DNA of 64,000 nucleotides from JBCBSK01 sp965250105 (lineage in GTDB: Bacteria; Pseudomonadota; Alphaproteobacteria; Rhizobiales; Tepidamorphaceae). The notes under the pieces are model-generated. The model made no database searches. It worked only from the letters and a program-made list of their open reading frames with translations, and had not been told where the DNA came from. How positions within the stretch are numbered: the stretch's first letter is position 1; each line of letters starts with the position of its first letter. Location of the stretch: contig OZ252290.1 of the NCBI GenBank assembly GCA_965250105.1, positions 620,001 through 684,000 of the forward strand, given 5' to 3'. The position numbers were made by a program, and so were the translations under genes. Positions 52,948-63,302 of the stretch are shown piece after piece.

Positions 52948-53601
52948 ATGAAAACCCCGACACGTTTGACCGACGCGGTCGACATGATCCCCGATGGCGC
53001 GCGCCTTCTGTTCGGCGGCTTCATGGGCGTGGGCAGCCCGCATCGGCTGTTCGCGGCCCTCGCCGAAGCCGGCAAGAAGAACCTGACCATCATCGGCAAT
53101 GACGCGGCCCGGCCCAATCACGCCGTCGGCAAGCTGATCACCGCCGGCAGCGTGTCGAAGGTCGTGGCCAGCCATATCGGGCTCAATCCCGAATTGCAGC
53201 AGAAGATGATCGCCGGCGAGATCGAGGTCGAACTGGTGCCGCAGGGCACGCTGGCCGAGCGCATCCGCGCCGGCGGCTTCGGCCTCGGCGGCGTCCTGAC
53301 CGCGACCGGTCTCGGCACGCCCGTCGCCGAGGGCAAGCAGACGGTCGAGGTCGACGGCAAGACCTTCCTGCTGGAAAAGCCGATCCGCGCCGATTTCGCG
53401 CTCGTGCACGCCCAGTCGGCCGATTATGTCGGCAATCTCCAATATTCGCTGACCGCCCACAACTTCAATCCGGTCGTCGCCATGGCGGCCGATTGCGTCA
53501 TCGTCGAAGCGGAGGAGATCGTGCCGGTCGGCGTCATCCCGCCCGACGCGGTCAAGACGCCCGGCATCATCGTCGACCATATTCTTGAAAGGGCAGCCTG
53601 A
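52948..53601 (+). CDS. 3-oxoacid/acyl CoA-transferase subunit A
   Basis: The 217-residue subunit shows LLFGGFMGVGSPHRLFAALAE, the conserved SHIGLNPE, PQGTLAERIRAGGFGLGGVLT and the ending PGIIVDHIL. It pairs with subunit B directly downstream to move CoA from a donor (succinyl-CoA or acetyl-CoA) to a short-chain acid such as acetoacetate. The family is AtoD/ScoA/PcaI-like; the acceptor is not resolved by sequence. Confidence 0.92.
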   Translation: MKTPTRLTDAVDMIPDGARLLFGGFMGVGSPHRLFAALAEAGKKNLTIIGNDAARPNHAVGKLITAGSVSKVVASHIGLNPELQQKMIAGEIEVELVPQGTLAERIRAGGFGLGGVLTATGLGTPVAEGKQTVEVDGKTFLLEKPIRADFALVHAQSADYVGNLQYSLTAHNFNPVVAMAADCVIVEAEEIVPVGVIPPDAVKTPGIIVDHILERAA

Positions 53602-54275
53602 TGGACTTGGCATCGATGAACCCCAAGGAGCGGATCGCCCGGCGTGTCGCGCTCGAAGTCAGGCCCGACACGCTGGTCAATCTGGGCATCGGCCTGCCGA
53701 CCATGGTGGCCAATCACCTGCCGCCCGAGGTCAATGTGTTCTTCCAGTCGGAAAACGGCGTCGTCGGCATGGGCGCGCGCCCGCCGGAAGGCTTTGAGGA
53801 CCCCAATCTGACCGATGCCGGCGGCGGCTTCGTCTCGGCGGTGCCGGGGGCGGCCTCGATCGACAGCGCGATGTCCTTCGGCCTGATCCGCGGCGGCCAT
53901 CTCGACATGACGGTGCTCGGCGGGCTCCAGGTCGATGAGAAGGGCCAGCTCGCCAACTGGATGGTGCCGGGCAAGATGGTGCCCGGCATGGGCGGGGCGA
54001 TGGACCTCGTCTCCGGCGCGCGCCGCGTCATCGTCGCGATGACGCACACCTCCAAGGGCCGGCCGAAGATCATGCCCGAATGCACCCTGCCGCTGACCTC
54101 GCTGAGGCGCGTCAGCCTCATCGTCACGGAAATGGCGGTGATCGAGCCGACCGACGAGGGCCTCGTCCTGCGCGAGCGCGGACATGGCGTGACGGTCGAC
54201 GAGATCAAGGCGGCCACCGAAGCCAGGCTGATCGTGAATGGCGACGTGCCGGAGATGACGCTGTCGGAGGTTTAG
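53601..54275 (+). CDS. 3-oxoacid/acyl CoA-transferase subunit B
   Basis: The 224-residue subunit has the catalytic glutamate E51 in QSENGVVGMG, which forms the glutamyl-CoA thioester, plus LVNLGIGLPTMVANHLP and MGGAMDLVSGA. Its ATG overlaps the stop codon of subunit A (TGATG), which couples translation of the two halves of the heteromer. Confidence 0.93.
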   Translation: MDLASMNPKERIARRVALEVRPDTLVNLGIGLPTMVANHLPPEVNVFFQSENGVVGMGARPPEGFEDPNLTDAGGGFVSAVPGAASIDSAMSFGLIRGGHLDMTVLGGLQVDEKGQLANWMVPGKMVPGMGGAMDLVSGARRVIVAMTHTSKGRPKIMPECTLPLTSLRRVSLIVTEMAVIEPTDEGLVLRERGHGVTVDEIKAATEARLIVNGDVPEMTLSEV

Positions 54276-54364
54276 GCCCGTATCGACAGTCGGGGTCGGG
54301 CGCGATCCCGACGCCCCGTTCCCGACATGCGCGCAACCCGCGCGTCGCGACGGACCGGTCGCCG

Positions 54365-55477
54365 TCAGCGCACGATCGTCAGTCGCTCGGCGGCTCGGGT
54401 GATGCCGGTATAGAGCCAGCGGGCGCGATGTTCGCGGAAGGCGAAGCTCTCGTCGAACAGCACGACGTCGTTCCATTGCGAGCCTTGCGCCTTGTGGACG
54501 GTCAGCGCATAGCCGAAGTCGAAATCGTCATAGTTGCGGCGCATCTGCCAGGGGGCCGCTTCGGGGCCGTCGCTGAACGCCTGTTTCAGCACCTTGATCT
54601 TGGCCGACGGGCCGGTCGGCCCCTCGTCGTCGGATTTGACGACGAGCGACAGCGCCACCCCCTTGTCACGGCCGCGATGGGTGACGGTCCACAAACTGCC
54701 GTTCAACAGCCCCTTCTTCGAATTGTTCCTGAGGCAGACCAGCCGGTCGCGCACTTCGGGCAGCACTTCGGTGAAGTCGTTCAGTTCGCGCAGGCGGCGG
54801 TTATAGGCCCGGCGCGTGCGGTTGGTGCCGACAAGGACCTGTTCGGCCGCCAGCACGCGCGCCTGGTCGACGTCGCGGCGCGCGATCACCTCGGCCCGGC
54901 CGTAATCGCCATAGGCGAGATCGCGCCCTTCGCGGACGTCCTGCGCCAAGGCCACGATGGGGTTGTCGCGCGCCTGACGGTGCACCTCTGTCAGCAGGAT
55001 GTCCGGCTCGTGTTCGGTGAAGAAGCCGCCGCCGGAAACCGGCGGCAACTGGCCCGGATCGCCGAGCACCAGGACCGGCGTGCCGAAGGACAGAAGATCG
55101 CGACCGAGATCCTCATCGACCATCGAGCATTCGTCGATGATGACGAGTGCCGCATCGGCCACCGAACTCTTGCGGTTGATCGAGAAGGTCGGCGCGGCGA
55201 CGCCGTCTTCCTCTTCCACCGTCTCGCCGCGCGGCCGGTAGATCAGTGAATGGATGGTGCGCGCATGGCCCGCGCCCTTGTTGCGCAGAACCTGTGCCGC
55301 CTTGCCGGTGAAGGCGGCGAACAGAACCTCGCCGTCGATGCCTTCGGCGAGATGGCGCGCCAGCGTGGTCTTGCCCGTGCCGGCATAGCCAAAAAGGCGG
55401 AAAACCTGCCGGTCCGACGCCTTCAGCCAGCGCGCGACCTCGACCAGCGCCTGATCCTGTTCGGGGGAGAAGTTCAT
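54365..55477 (-). CDS. ATP-dependent RecD-like DNA helicase
   Basis: This 370-residue superfamily 1 helicase has Walker A FGYAGTGKTTLA, Walker B VIIDECSMVD, motif III VLGDPGQLPPV, and C-terminal motifs ALTVHKAQGSQW and LYTGITRAAERL. It lacks the long N-terminal region of RecD2. Close relatives are annotated as ATP-dependent exoDNAse/RecD-like proteins, with roles in repair or Holliday-intermediate processing not firmly known. The AAA_30 plus UvrD_C_2 arrangement fits. Confidence 0.87.
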   Translation of the reverse strand: MNFSPEQDQALVEVARWLKASDRQVFRLFGYAGTGKTTLARHLAEGIDGEVLFAAFTGKAAQVLRNKGAGHARTIHSLIYRPRGETVEEEDGVAAPTFSINRKSSVADAALVIIDECSMVDEDLGRDLLSFGTPVLVLGDPGQLPPVSGGGFFTEHEPDILLTEVHRQARDNPIVALAQDVREGRDLAYGDYGRAEVIARRDVDQARVLAAEQVLVGTNRTRRAYNRRLRELNDFTEVLPEVRDRLVCLRNNSKKGLLNGSLWTVTHRGRDKGVALSLVVKSDDEGPTGPSAKIKVLKQAFSDGPEAAPWQMRRNYDDFDFGYALTVHKAQGSQWNDVVLFDESFAFREHRARWLYTGITRAAERLTIVR

Positions 55478-55661
55478 GGGGAGGGCATAGCCGCCCAAGG
55501 CGATTCTGCCAAACGCCGCATGATCTCCGGACCGGACAAAAGATCGCCCGCCGTCGGGACGGGCGAGCGGCCCGCCCCGCCGTCGACCGCTCGACGCCAT
55601 GCCTTCTCGCGGGAAGCGTGAATGGCTTCCCCAAAAACGAGATCCGACCTAACGTCGGCCG

Positions 55662-56582
55662 ATGACACGCAGCGTCTCCGTTCCAACGTCGTGGCGACCA
55701 TCGGTCGGGTTGGCCAGCGCTGGTGTTCTGTTTGCATCCCTGTGCTTCGGGCTGGTCCCGTTCTTCTCGCGCAGCCTGACCGAGCAGGGCATGGCGCCGC
55801 ATGCGGTGGCGTTCTACCGCTTCGCGACGGCGGCCTTTGTCCTGCTGCCGCTCATCTATGTCCATCGGCGCCATTGGCGGACAATGTTGTGGGGGCTGGC
55901 GGCCGGGCTCATCATGGGGCTCGGCTGGGTCGGATATGTCTATGCGCTGGAGACCGTCCCGGTCTCGACCGTCAGCGTGCTCTACATGACCTATCCGGTC
56001 TTCACGCTGGTGATCGCCTGGGCGCTGTTCGGCGACAGCCCGTCACGCCGCGCCATCATGGCGGCGGCATTGATCGTGATGGCGGCGGCGCTGGCGAGTT
56101 CGCCCGCCGCCGTGCCCGTTAGCCAGCTTCCGGTTCTCGGCATCGCGCTGATCGCCCCGTTCGGGTTCGGCTTCGCCATATGCGTTCTTGTGCACCGCCT
56201 TCCGAGCAGCCCACCGCTCGTGCGGATGGCCTCGGTCTCGCTCGGCTCGGTCATCGGCCTGGCGCCGCTTCTGGCGACATCGACGGCCAGCGAGATCCTG
56301 CCGCAGTCGACGACGGACTGGCTCCTGGTCGTCGGCATCGGGCTCGTGACGGCCTTCGTTCCGCAACTCATCTATACCGTCTGCGCGCCTGTCGTGGGCA
56401 GCGGGCGCGCGGCCATATTGGGCGCCATCGAACTGCCCACCATGTTCCTGGTCGGCCTGGTGCTGCTGCACGAGCAGATCGGCGCGGCGCAGGCCGTCGC
56501 CTGTGTCATCGTCGTCGGCGCCATCATGCTGAGCGGCAGCCGCGTCACGAAAAATGTGGCGACGAACATGGCCCGGAAATAG
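55662..56582 (+). CDS. EamA/DMT-family transporter
   Basis: The 306-residue membrane protein has ten hydrophobic segments in two EamA halves (first: GLVPFFSRSLTEQG, VYALETVPVSTVSVLYMTYP; second: GAIELPTMFLVGLVLLHEQIG). It is an exporter of unknown substrate. It lies between the divergent helicase gene and a convergent MFS gene, and is probably transcribed alone. Confidence 0.85.
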   Translation: MTRSVSVPTSWRPSVGLASAGVLFASLCFGLVPFFSRSLTEQGMAPHAVAFYRFATAAFVLLPLIYVHRRHWRTMLWGLAAGLIMGLGWVGYVYALETVPVSTVSVLYMTYPVFTLVIAWALFGDSPSRRAIMAAALIVMAAALASSPAAVPVSQLPVLGIALIAPFGFGFAICVLVHRLPSSPPLVRMASVSLGSVIGLAPLLATSTASEILPQSTTDWLLVVGIGLVTAFVPQLIYTVCAPVVGSGRAAILGAIELPTMFLVGLVLLHEQIGAAQAVACVIVVGAIMLSGSRVTKNVATNMARK

Positions 56583-56638
56583 GTTGAGCGCCGCGCTCCG
56601 CATGCCCAATCCAGGGGGGGTATTGGAGATCGAGGCAT

Positions 56639-57832
56639 CTAGCGCACAGGCGCACTCCGCTCGAGCCGCATCGCCCACAGGACCGCGAGCAGGCCGCCCC
56701 CGGATGCCACCAGCATCAGCGTCAGAACGCGCCCTGCCCCGCCCGTTTCCGGGAGAGCCAGCCCCGTCAGCGTGGTCAGCAGCGCGCCGCCGGCGACCGT
56801 CAGGGCGCCGCTGAAGCCGGCGGCGCTGCCCGCGAGATGGGGGAAGACCGACATGGCGCGCGCATTGCTGCCCGGCATGGTGATCCCGTTGCCGAGCCCG
56901 ACGAACACGCTGCCGCCGAAGAACACCGCCGGCGACACCATGCCGAGCGTCATCGCGATCAGGCCGAACCCGAGGCCCGAACAGGCGACGAGACGGCCGG
57001 TCAGCATCAATGTCACCGGCGACACGCGCGGCGCCAGCCGGCCGGCGACGAAGCCGCCGGTCATGAAGCCCGCGGTGATGCTGCCGATACCAAGGCCGAT
57101 CTCCGCCGTCGTCATGCCGAAGACGGAAGCGGCGACGAGCGGCGCGCCGGCCAGGAAGATGTAGAAGGCGCCCGTCGAAAAAGCCGTGCACAGCGCATGG
57201 GCCCAGAACCGGGGGGCGCCGATCAGGGCGGCCATGCCGGCGCTGACACGTCCATCATCCGCGCGGCGCACGGGCCGCGTCTCCCCGAGATCGACCCAGC
57301 ACAACAGAAGCAGCCCGAGGCCCGACAGCGCATAGACATAGAAATTGGCGCGCCAGCCGAAGGCCGTGTCGAGCACCCCGCCCAGCATGGGGCCGACCAT
57401 CGGCGCCAGCGCCATGGCCATGCCGATATAGCCGATCAGGCCGGCCGTCCGCCGCTCGGACGTCGTGTCGCGGACGATGGCGAGCGACAAGGCATAGCCC
57501 GAGATCATGCCCGCCTGGAGCATGCGGAACGCAAGGAAGGTCCAGATGTCTTGGGCCAGGGCACAGGCGAGCGAGGCAACGACGAAGAGCGCCAGCGCGG
57601 CCAGCAGGACCGGGCGGCGTCCGATCCGGTCCGACAGCGGCCCGACGACGAGTTGCACCACGGCCGTGACCGCGAGATAGCCGGAAATGGCGACGCTCGC
57701 CAAGGCGTAGTCGGCGCCGAGGTCGCTGGCGATGCCGGCCAGCGAGGGCAGGAACATGTTGAGCGACAGCGGCGAGAAGGCCGTCAGGAGGATGAGCGTT
57801 ATGAGATGGGGCGGCGATGTCGGCTTGAACAT
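56639..57832 (-). CDS. Bcr/CflA-type MFS drug efflux transporter
   Basis: The 397-residue protein has twelve membrane segments, motif A GPLSDRIGRRPVLL between helices 2 and 3, and the Bcr/CflA start SPLSLNMFLPSLAGIASDLG. It exports drugs or amino acids (bicyclomycin, chloramphenicol or cysteine in relatives). The start MFKPTSPP lies only 26 bp after a strong terminator of the same orientation, so that element may act as an attenuator for this gene. Confidence 0.88.
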   Translation of the reverse strand: MFKPTSPPHLITLILLTAFSPLSLNMFLPSLAGIASDLGADYALASVAISGYLAVTAVVQLVVGPLSDRIGRRPVLLAALALFVVASLACALAQDIWTFLAFRMLQAGMISGYALSLAIVRDTTSERRTAGLIGYIGMAMALAPMVGPMLGGVLDTAFGWRANFYVYALSGLGLLLLCWVDLGETRPVRRADDGRVSAGMAALIGAPRFWAHALCTAFSTGAFYIFLAGAPLVAASVFGMTTAEIGLGIGSITAGFMTGGFVAGRLAPRVSPVTLMLTGRLVACSGLGFGLIAMTLGMVSPAVFFGGSVFVGLGNGITMPGSNARAMSVFPHLAGSAAGFSGALTVAGGALLTTLTGLALPETGGAGRVLTLMLVASGGGLLAVLWAMRLERSAPVR

Positions 57833-57857
57833 GTTTGGCGAAACCGGTGCTGGAAAC

Positions 57858-57885
57858 AAAAAAGCCCCCGACCGGGGTCGGGGGC
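57858..57885 (-). terminator. Rho-independent terminator immediately upstream of the MFS gene
   Basis: GCCCCCGA and TCGGGGGC pair around CCGGGG (minus-strand sense), followed by six T residues. It can end the ilvN-SDR transcript. Because only 26 bp remain before the MFS start codon, the MFS promoter must either overlap it or lie upstream, in which case it works as an attenuator. An unrecognised 55-codon frame (57911-58078, minus) precedes it. Confidence 0.85.
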
Positions 57886-58088
57886 ACGCGCGGCGCGGGC
57901 TAGCGATCCGCTACCGGAGCACGCGCCGCACGCCGCACACCACGCCAGGCCGACCGTTCGTCGCCACGAGCATCGCTTCGCTCGGACGACAGGCATCGTT
58001 TTGCGAGGCGGCCGGGCGCGCCAGGCAGGATGACCGGGCCTGTGCTCTTTCGGCTTGGTCGGTGATCGCGCTCGACATGATCACCATG

Positions 58089-58835
58089 TCATCGCCCTCC
58101 CGACACATCGAGCAACGCGCCGGTCACATAGGATGCCTGGTCGGACGCCAGCCACAGCACGGTCTCGGCCACTTCGTCGGCGGTCCCCCCGCGTCCCATG
58201 GGAACATTCGCCTTCAGCCGTTCGATGCGGTCGGGCATGCCGCCGGCGGCGTGGATATCGGTTTCGATGAGGCCGGGGCGCACCGCGTTGACGCGCACAC
58301 CCTGCCCCGCCACCTCCTTGGCAAGTCCGAGGGTCATCGTATCGACCGCTCCCTTGGACGCGGCATAGTCGATGAACTCGTTCGGCGAGCCGATCGCGGC
58401 GGCGCGCGAGGACACATTCACGATGGCGCCGCCGACGCCGCCAAAGGCCGTCGACATATGACGCACCGCGGCCTTGGCGCACAGGAAACTGCCGATCACA
58501 TTGGCGCGCAGCACGCGCTCCCAGCGATCGGCCGTCATGTCCTCGAGCCGCATTTGCCGCTCCAGCATGCCGGCATTGTTGACCAGGACGTCGAGCCGGC
58601 CGACCGCCGATAGCGTCGCGTCAAAGACGCGGGCGACATCGGCTTCGCTGCCGACATCGGCCTGGAAGACATGGGCCGCGCCGCCACGGGCTTCGACATC
58701 GCGCGCCACGGCCGCCGCCGCCTCGGCCTGGCCATGATAGGTCAGCGCGACGTCATAGCCGCGTTCCGCCGCAAGCCGCGCCGTGGCGGCCCCGATGCCG
58801 CGCGAGCCGCCGGTAATGAGGATCGTGCGGCGCAT
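58089..58835 (-). CDS. Short-chain dehydrogenase/reductase (FabG/glucose dehydrogenase-like)
   Basis: The 248-residue classical SDR has the NAD(P) motif ITGGSRGIGAATA, NNAGML, catalytic Ser in IVNVSSRAA and YAASKG, plus the C-terminal YVTGALLDVSGGR. The substrate is unknown. The ATG at 58835 follows the ilvN stop by 14 bases; a TTG overlapping that stop is an alternative. It is probably the last gene of the ilvN transcription unit. Confidence 0.88.
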   Translation of the reverse strand: MRRTILITGGSRGIGAATARLAAERGYDVALTYHGQAEAAAAVARDVEARGGAAHVFQADVGSEADVARVFDATLSAVGRLDVLVNNAGMLERQMRLEDMTADRWERVLRANVIGSFLCAKAAVRHMSTAFGGVGGAIVNVSSRAAAIGSPNEFIDYAASKGAVDTMTLGLAKEVAGQGVRVNAVRPGLIETDIHAAGGMPDRIERLKANVPMGRGGTADEVAETVLWLASDQASYVTGALLDVSGGR

Positions 58836-58849
58836 CGCCCGGCCCCCGC

Positions 58850-59422
58850 TCAATCGCCGTTGCGCGCGCGCATGCCCTCGGCCCCGCGGCCGACGGCGGC
58901 GATGCCGGTGCGGGCCACCTCGACGAGGCCGACCGATGTCATCAGGTCGATGAAGCGGTCGATCTCGCGCGTCCGCCCGGTCAGTTCGAAGACGAAGCTT
59001 TCGAGCGTCGCATCGACGGTCTGGGCGTCGAAGGCCTGCGCCAGCCTGAGCGCCTCGACCCGCATCTCGCCCCTGCCCTGCACCTTGATGAGCGCCAGTT
59101 CGCGCTCGATCTTGCCATGCTCGCCGAAGGTGGCGGTCAGATCGGTCACCCGATGCACCGGCACAAGCCGTTCGAGCTGGCTCATGATCTGTTCGATCAC
59201 GGCCGGCGTGCCCGTCGTCACGATGGTGATGCGCGACACGTGGCGCTCATGGCTGACCTCGGAGACGGTCAGGGAATCGATGTTAAAGCCGCGCGCCGAG
59301 AAAAGGCCAATGACGCGCGCCAGAACGCCCGGCTCGTTGTCAACCAGGATCGACAGGGTGTGCTGTTCGGGAATGTCGCTGACGGGAGCGATGAAATAGG
59401 CGGATTTCGGTTCGTCGTTCAT
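58850..59422 (-). CDS. ilvN: Acetolactate synthase small (regulatory) subunit
   Basis: The 190-residue subunit has an N-terminal ACT domain (HTLSILVDNEPGVLARVIGL, FSARGFNIDSLTV) and the C-terminal small-subunit domain (ELALIKVQGRGEMR). It gives the holoenzyme valine feedback control. AAGGACC precedes the ATG. Unusually, 1.8 kb with an EamA gene, a GST gene and a repeat separate it from ilvB. Confidence 0.95.
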   Translation of the reverse strand: MNDEPKSAYFIAPVSDIPEQHTLSILVDNEPGVLARVIGLFSARGFNIDSLTVSEVSHERHVSRITIVTTGTPAVIEQIMSQLERLVPVHRVTDLTATFGEHGKIERELALIKVQGRGEMRVEALRLAQAFDAQTVDATLESFVFELTGRTREIDRFIDLMTSVGLVEVARTGIAAVGRGAEGMRARNGD

Positions 59423-59535
59423 GACAGGTCCTTCAAGGCACGATCTTGAGACAATGGCGCGGCATGTTCCGGGGCGGCTTGATGCCCCTTCTCCCCAAGA
59501 GGAGAGGACTTTTTCGGCGTTTGCCACGGGTCCCT

Positions 59536-59559
59536 CCCTCTCCCGTCGGCGGGAGAGGG
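59536..59559. repeat. Rhizobial palindromic repeat between ilvN and the GST gene
   Basis: CCCTCTCCCG, loop TCGG, CGGGAGAGGG is a 10-bp perfect stem. The wider context (59480-59580, with CCCCTTCTCCCC before and GGTTTGGGTGAGGG after) is a very common interspersed element in Hyphomicrobiales. It marks the junction between the inserted genes and ilvN. Confidence 0.8.
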
Positions 59560-59581
59560 TTTGGGTGAGGGTGGAGGTTCA

Positions 59582-60238
59582 TCAATCCACTTCCTCATGG
59601 TCGATCACCCAGGGCTCGTCGGCGGCGGCCGCCTTCCAGGCGCGATAGGCGGGCAGCGCCTGAACCGCCTCCATATAGGTCGCGCTGATGGCGTCGACGG
59701 CGATCGCATAGGTCACGAAGCGGCTGACGACGGGCGCGAACATGGCATCGGCGACGGTGAAATGGCCAAACAGGAAATCACCGCCCGCGCCATAGCGGTC
59801 CCGGCAGTCGCGCCATAGATCGGTGATGCGCCGGACATCGGCCGCCACCGCGGCGCCCCGGTCGCGGGGGGCGTTGACCCGGCGCATGTTCATCGGGCAG
59901 CCGGCGCGCAATGCCGCGAAGCCCGCATGCATTTCGGCCGCGACGCAGCGGCATGCCGAGCGCGCGTCCGGATCGGCGGGCAGGAGTTTCGCCTCAGGCC
60001 AGCGCTCGGAGATATGGGCGAGGATCGCGATCGATTCCCAGACGACCAAGCCATTGTCGATCAGGACCGGCACCTTGCCGGCCGGTGAATGAGCCCGGAT
60101 CGCATCTTGCGTCTCGGGCATGTCGAGCGGGATGACGATTTCCTCGAAGTCGATGCCGGCATGGCGCAGCGCGATCCAGGGCCGGAACGACCAGGAGGAA
60201 TAGGTCTTGTTTCCGATGACGAGGGTTGGCTTGGTCAT
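59582..60238 (-). CDS. Glutathione S-transferase family protein
   Basis: The 218-residue protein has a thioredoxin-like N-terminal domain (YSSWSFRPWIALRHAGIDF, SPAGKVPVLIDNGLVVWES) and an all-helical C-terminal domain (FGHFTVADAMFAPV). A catalytic Ser in the YSSWS segment is plausible. Substrate unknown. Its ATG overlaps the stop of the EamA gene upstream (ATGA), so these two form a coupled pair inserted between ilvB and ilvN. Confidence 0.9.
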   Translation of the reverse strand: MTKPTLVIGNKTYSSWSFRPWIALRHAGIDFEEIVIPLDMPETQDAIRAHSPAGKVPVLIDNGLVVWESIAILAHISERWPEAKLLPADPDARSACRCVAAEMHAGFAALRAGCPMNMRRVNAPRDRGAAVAADVRRITDLWRDCRDRYGAGGDFLFGHFTVADAMFAPVVSRFVTYAIAVDAISATYMEAVQALPAYRAWKAAAADEPWVIDHEEVD

Positions 60239-61152
60239 GGTCTTGGCAACTCCGGTGACGGCTTGGCGGGCGCGGGCCAGATGCGCGTGATCGTGATGCC
60301 GGTCAAGATCAGCGCCAGCGCGACGAAGGCTTCCGCGCCGGGCCGTTCGGCCAGCACCAGCATGCCCCAGCCAACGCCGAACAGCGGCACGAGAAAGTTG
60401 ATCTGGGCGAAGAAGGACGCGCCCTGGCGGCGCAACAGCGCCAGCATCAATACATTGGCCAGCGCGGTCGGCAACAGGCCGAGCGCGATGACGGCGATGA
60501 CGGACACGGCCCCCGGCTGCAACGTCCAGGGCGCATCGAAAAGAAGGCTGAGCGGCATCAGGAAGAAGATGCCGAACAGCATCATCACCGCCGATATCAT
60601 GTAGGGATCCTCGCCGGCGAGATGCTTCATCAGAATGGCGGTGATGGCGTAGCACAGCGCCGCCAGCGCGATGGCCAGCTGGCGGATCGTGTCGTCGCCG
60701 ATATGGGCGAGGTTCTGCGGGCCAATCAGCACGACAAGACCGGCCAGCCCGAAGACGAGGCCGACGATCTTCCCGAGCGTCAGCCGGTCGCCGGCGACGA
60801 AGAAATGCGCCAGCACCAGGGTGTAGAGCGGGATGCCCGCCATCAGGATGGCGGCAGGCCCCGCGCCGACAACCTCCTGGCCCCAGCCGATCAGCGTGAA
60901 GGGCATGCTGGTGCCAACAACGCCGAGCAACGCCAGGATCGTCCAGACCTTCCTGCCGCGCGGCAGCTTGCGGCCCGCCGCCAGGCAGATGGCCCAGAAG
61001 ACGAGAGCGGCCAGCACCAGCCGGCCGAGCCCGACCGTCATCGGCGGGATATCGGCGACGGCCAGCTTGATCGCCATGAAGCTGCCGCCCCACAAGGCGG
61101 CGAGCGCAAGCATCAGGCCGTAGTCGACGACGCCGGGCCGCATCCCGTCCAT
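60235..61152 (-). CDS. EamA/DMT-family transporter
   Basis: The 305-residue membrane protein has ten hydrophobic segments with the EamA pattern LALAALWGGSFMAIKLAVAD and, in the second half, FFAQINFLVPLFGVGWGMLVL. It exports an unknown metabolite. GGAG lies six bases before the ATG. It starts 44 bp after ilvB and is coupled to the GST gene, so all three may share the attenuated ilvB transcript; amino acid export would then be a reasonable guess. Confidence 0.87.
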   Translation of the reverse strand: MDGMRPGVVDYGLMLALAALWGGSFMAIKLAVADIPPMTVGLGRLVLAALVFWAICLAAGRKLPRGRKVWTILALLGVVGTSMPFTLIGWGQEVVGAGPAAILMAGIPLYTLVLAHFFVAGDRLTLGKIVGLVFGLAGLVVLIGPQNLAHIGDDTIRQLAIALAALCYAITAILMKHLAGEDPYMISAVMMLFGIFFLMPLSLLFDAPWTLQPGAVSVIAVIALGLLPTALANVLMLALLRRQGASFFAQINFLVPLFGVGWGMLVLAERPGAEAFVALALILTGITITRIWPAPAKPSPELPRP

Positions 61153-61196
61153 GGAGATCTCCGCGCTGGGCCGGGGGGCCCGCCCTCGTTGTTTGC

Positions 61197-62963
<1,767 letters not shown>

Positions 62964-63052
62964 GGTTCAATCCTCGTTCGTTTCTGATCCGGCGCCGCAT
63001 CGGCGGACCGGTGCGTTCCGCGAACGCCGTTCGGCATCTGGCAGCGCGCAAC

Positions 63053-63079
63053 AAAAAAGGGGCCTCCGAGAAGCCCCTT
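63053..63079 (-). terminator. Attenuator terminator in the ilvB leader
   Basis: AAGGGGC and GCCCCTT form a 7-bp stem with a nine-base loop, followed by six U residues on the minus strand. It lies 45 nt downstream of the leader peptide stop and 90 nt before ilvB. In this position it would stop transcription unless an alternative structure forms. An inner hairpin (GGCCGGC/GCCGGCC, 63098-63117) and a longer-range GCGCGCC/GGCGCGC pairing (63124-63130 with 63083-63089) lie just upstream. Confidence 0.85.
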
Positions 63080-63120
63080 GTCGCGCGCCGTCGTCCAGGC
63101 CGGCTGTCATGCCGGCCCGC

Positions 63121-63156
63121 CTAGGCGCGCCCTCCTACAAGAATGGTAACAAACAT
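63121..63156 (-). CDS. Branched-chain leader peptide of ilvB (MFVTILVGGRA)
   Basis: A 12-codon frame encodes MFVTILVGGRA with Val, Ile, Leu and Val at positions 3, 5, 6 and 7, precisely the amino acids whose synthesis ilvB starts. Its stop lies 45 nt before the terminator. Promoter, peptide and terminator stand in the order expected for ribosome-mediated attenuation. The ribosome binding site (GGAG) is about 16 nt away, with a GCGCC/GGCGC hairpin in between that may bring it closer. Confidence 0.85.
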   Translation of the reverse strand: MFVTILVGGRA

Positions 63157-63197
63157 GCGCGCCACGGCGCTTCTCCGTCATCTTGTTTCGCGGCCGG

Positions 63198-63226
63198 ACG
63201 ATAGGGGAGCTTCGCGGGACCGTCAA
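63198..63226 (-). promoter_or_regulatory. Promoter of the ilvB leader transcript
   Basis: On the minus strand, TTGACG (63226-63221), 17 bp, TATCGT (63203-63198) is a good sigma-70 promoter. Transcription would start near 63190, giving about 35 nt before the leader ATG. It separates ilvB from miaA as its own transcription unit. Confidence 0.75.
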
Positions 63227-63302
63227 GCGCCTTTCGGCGGCCGAATGACCGGCCGGTTTCAATGGCCCCGCTCGGCTGGTCCCGTCTGAAAAGTCGCAAC
63301 GG

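Noticed and set aside
51708..53117. A 130-residue N-terminal extension of IlvC
   Set aside because: IlvC starts canonically at MRVYYDRDA. The extension overlaps the divergent CoA-transferase gene and has no family similarity.
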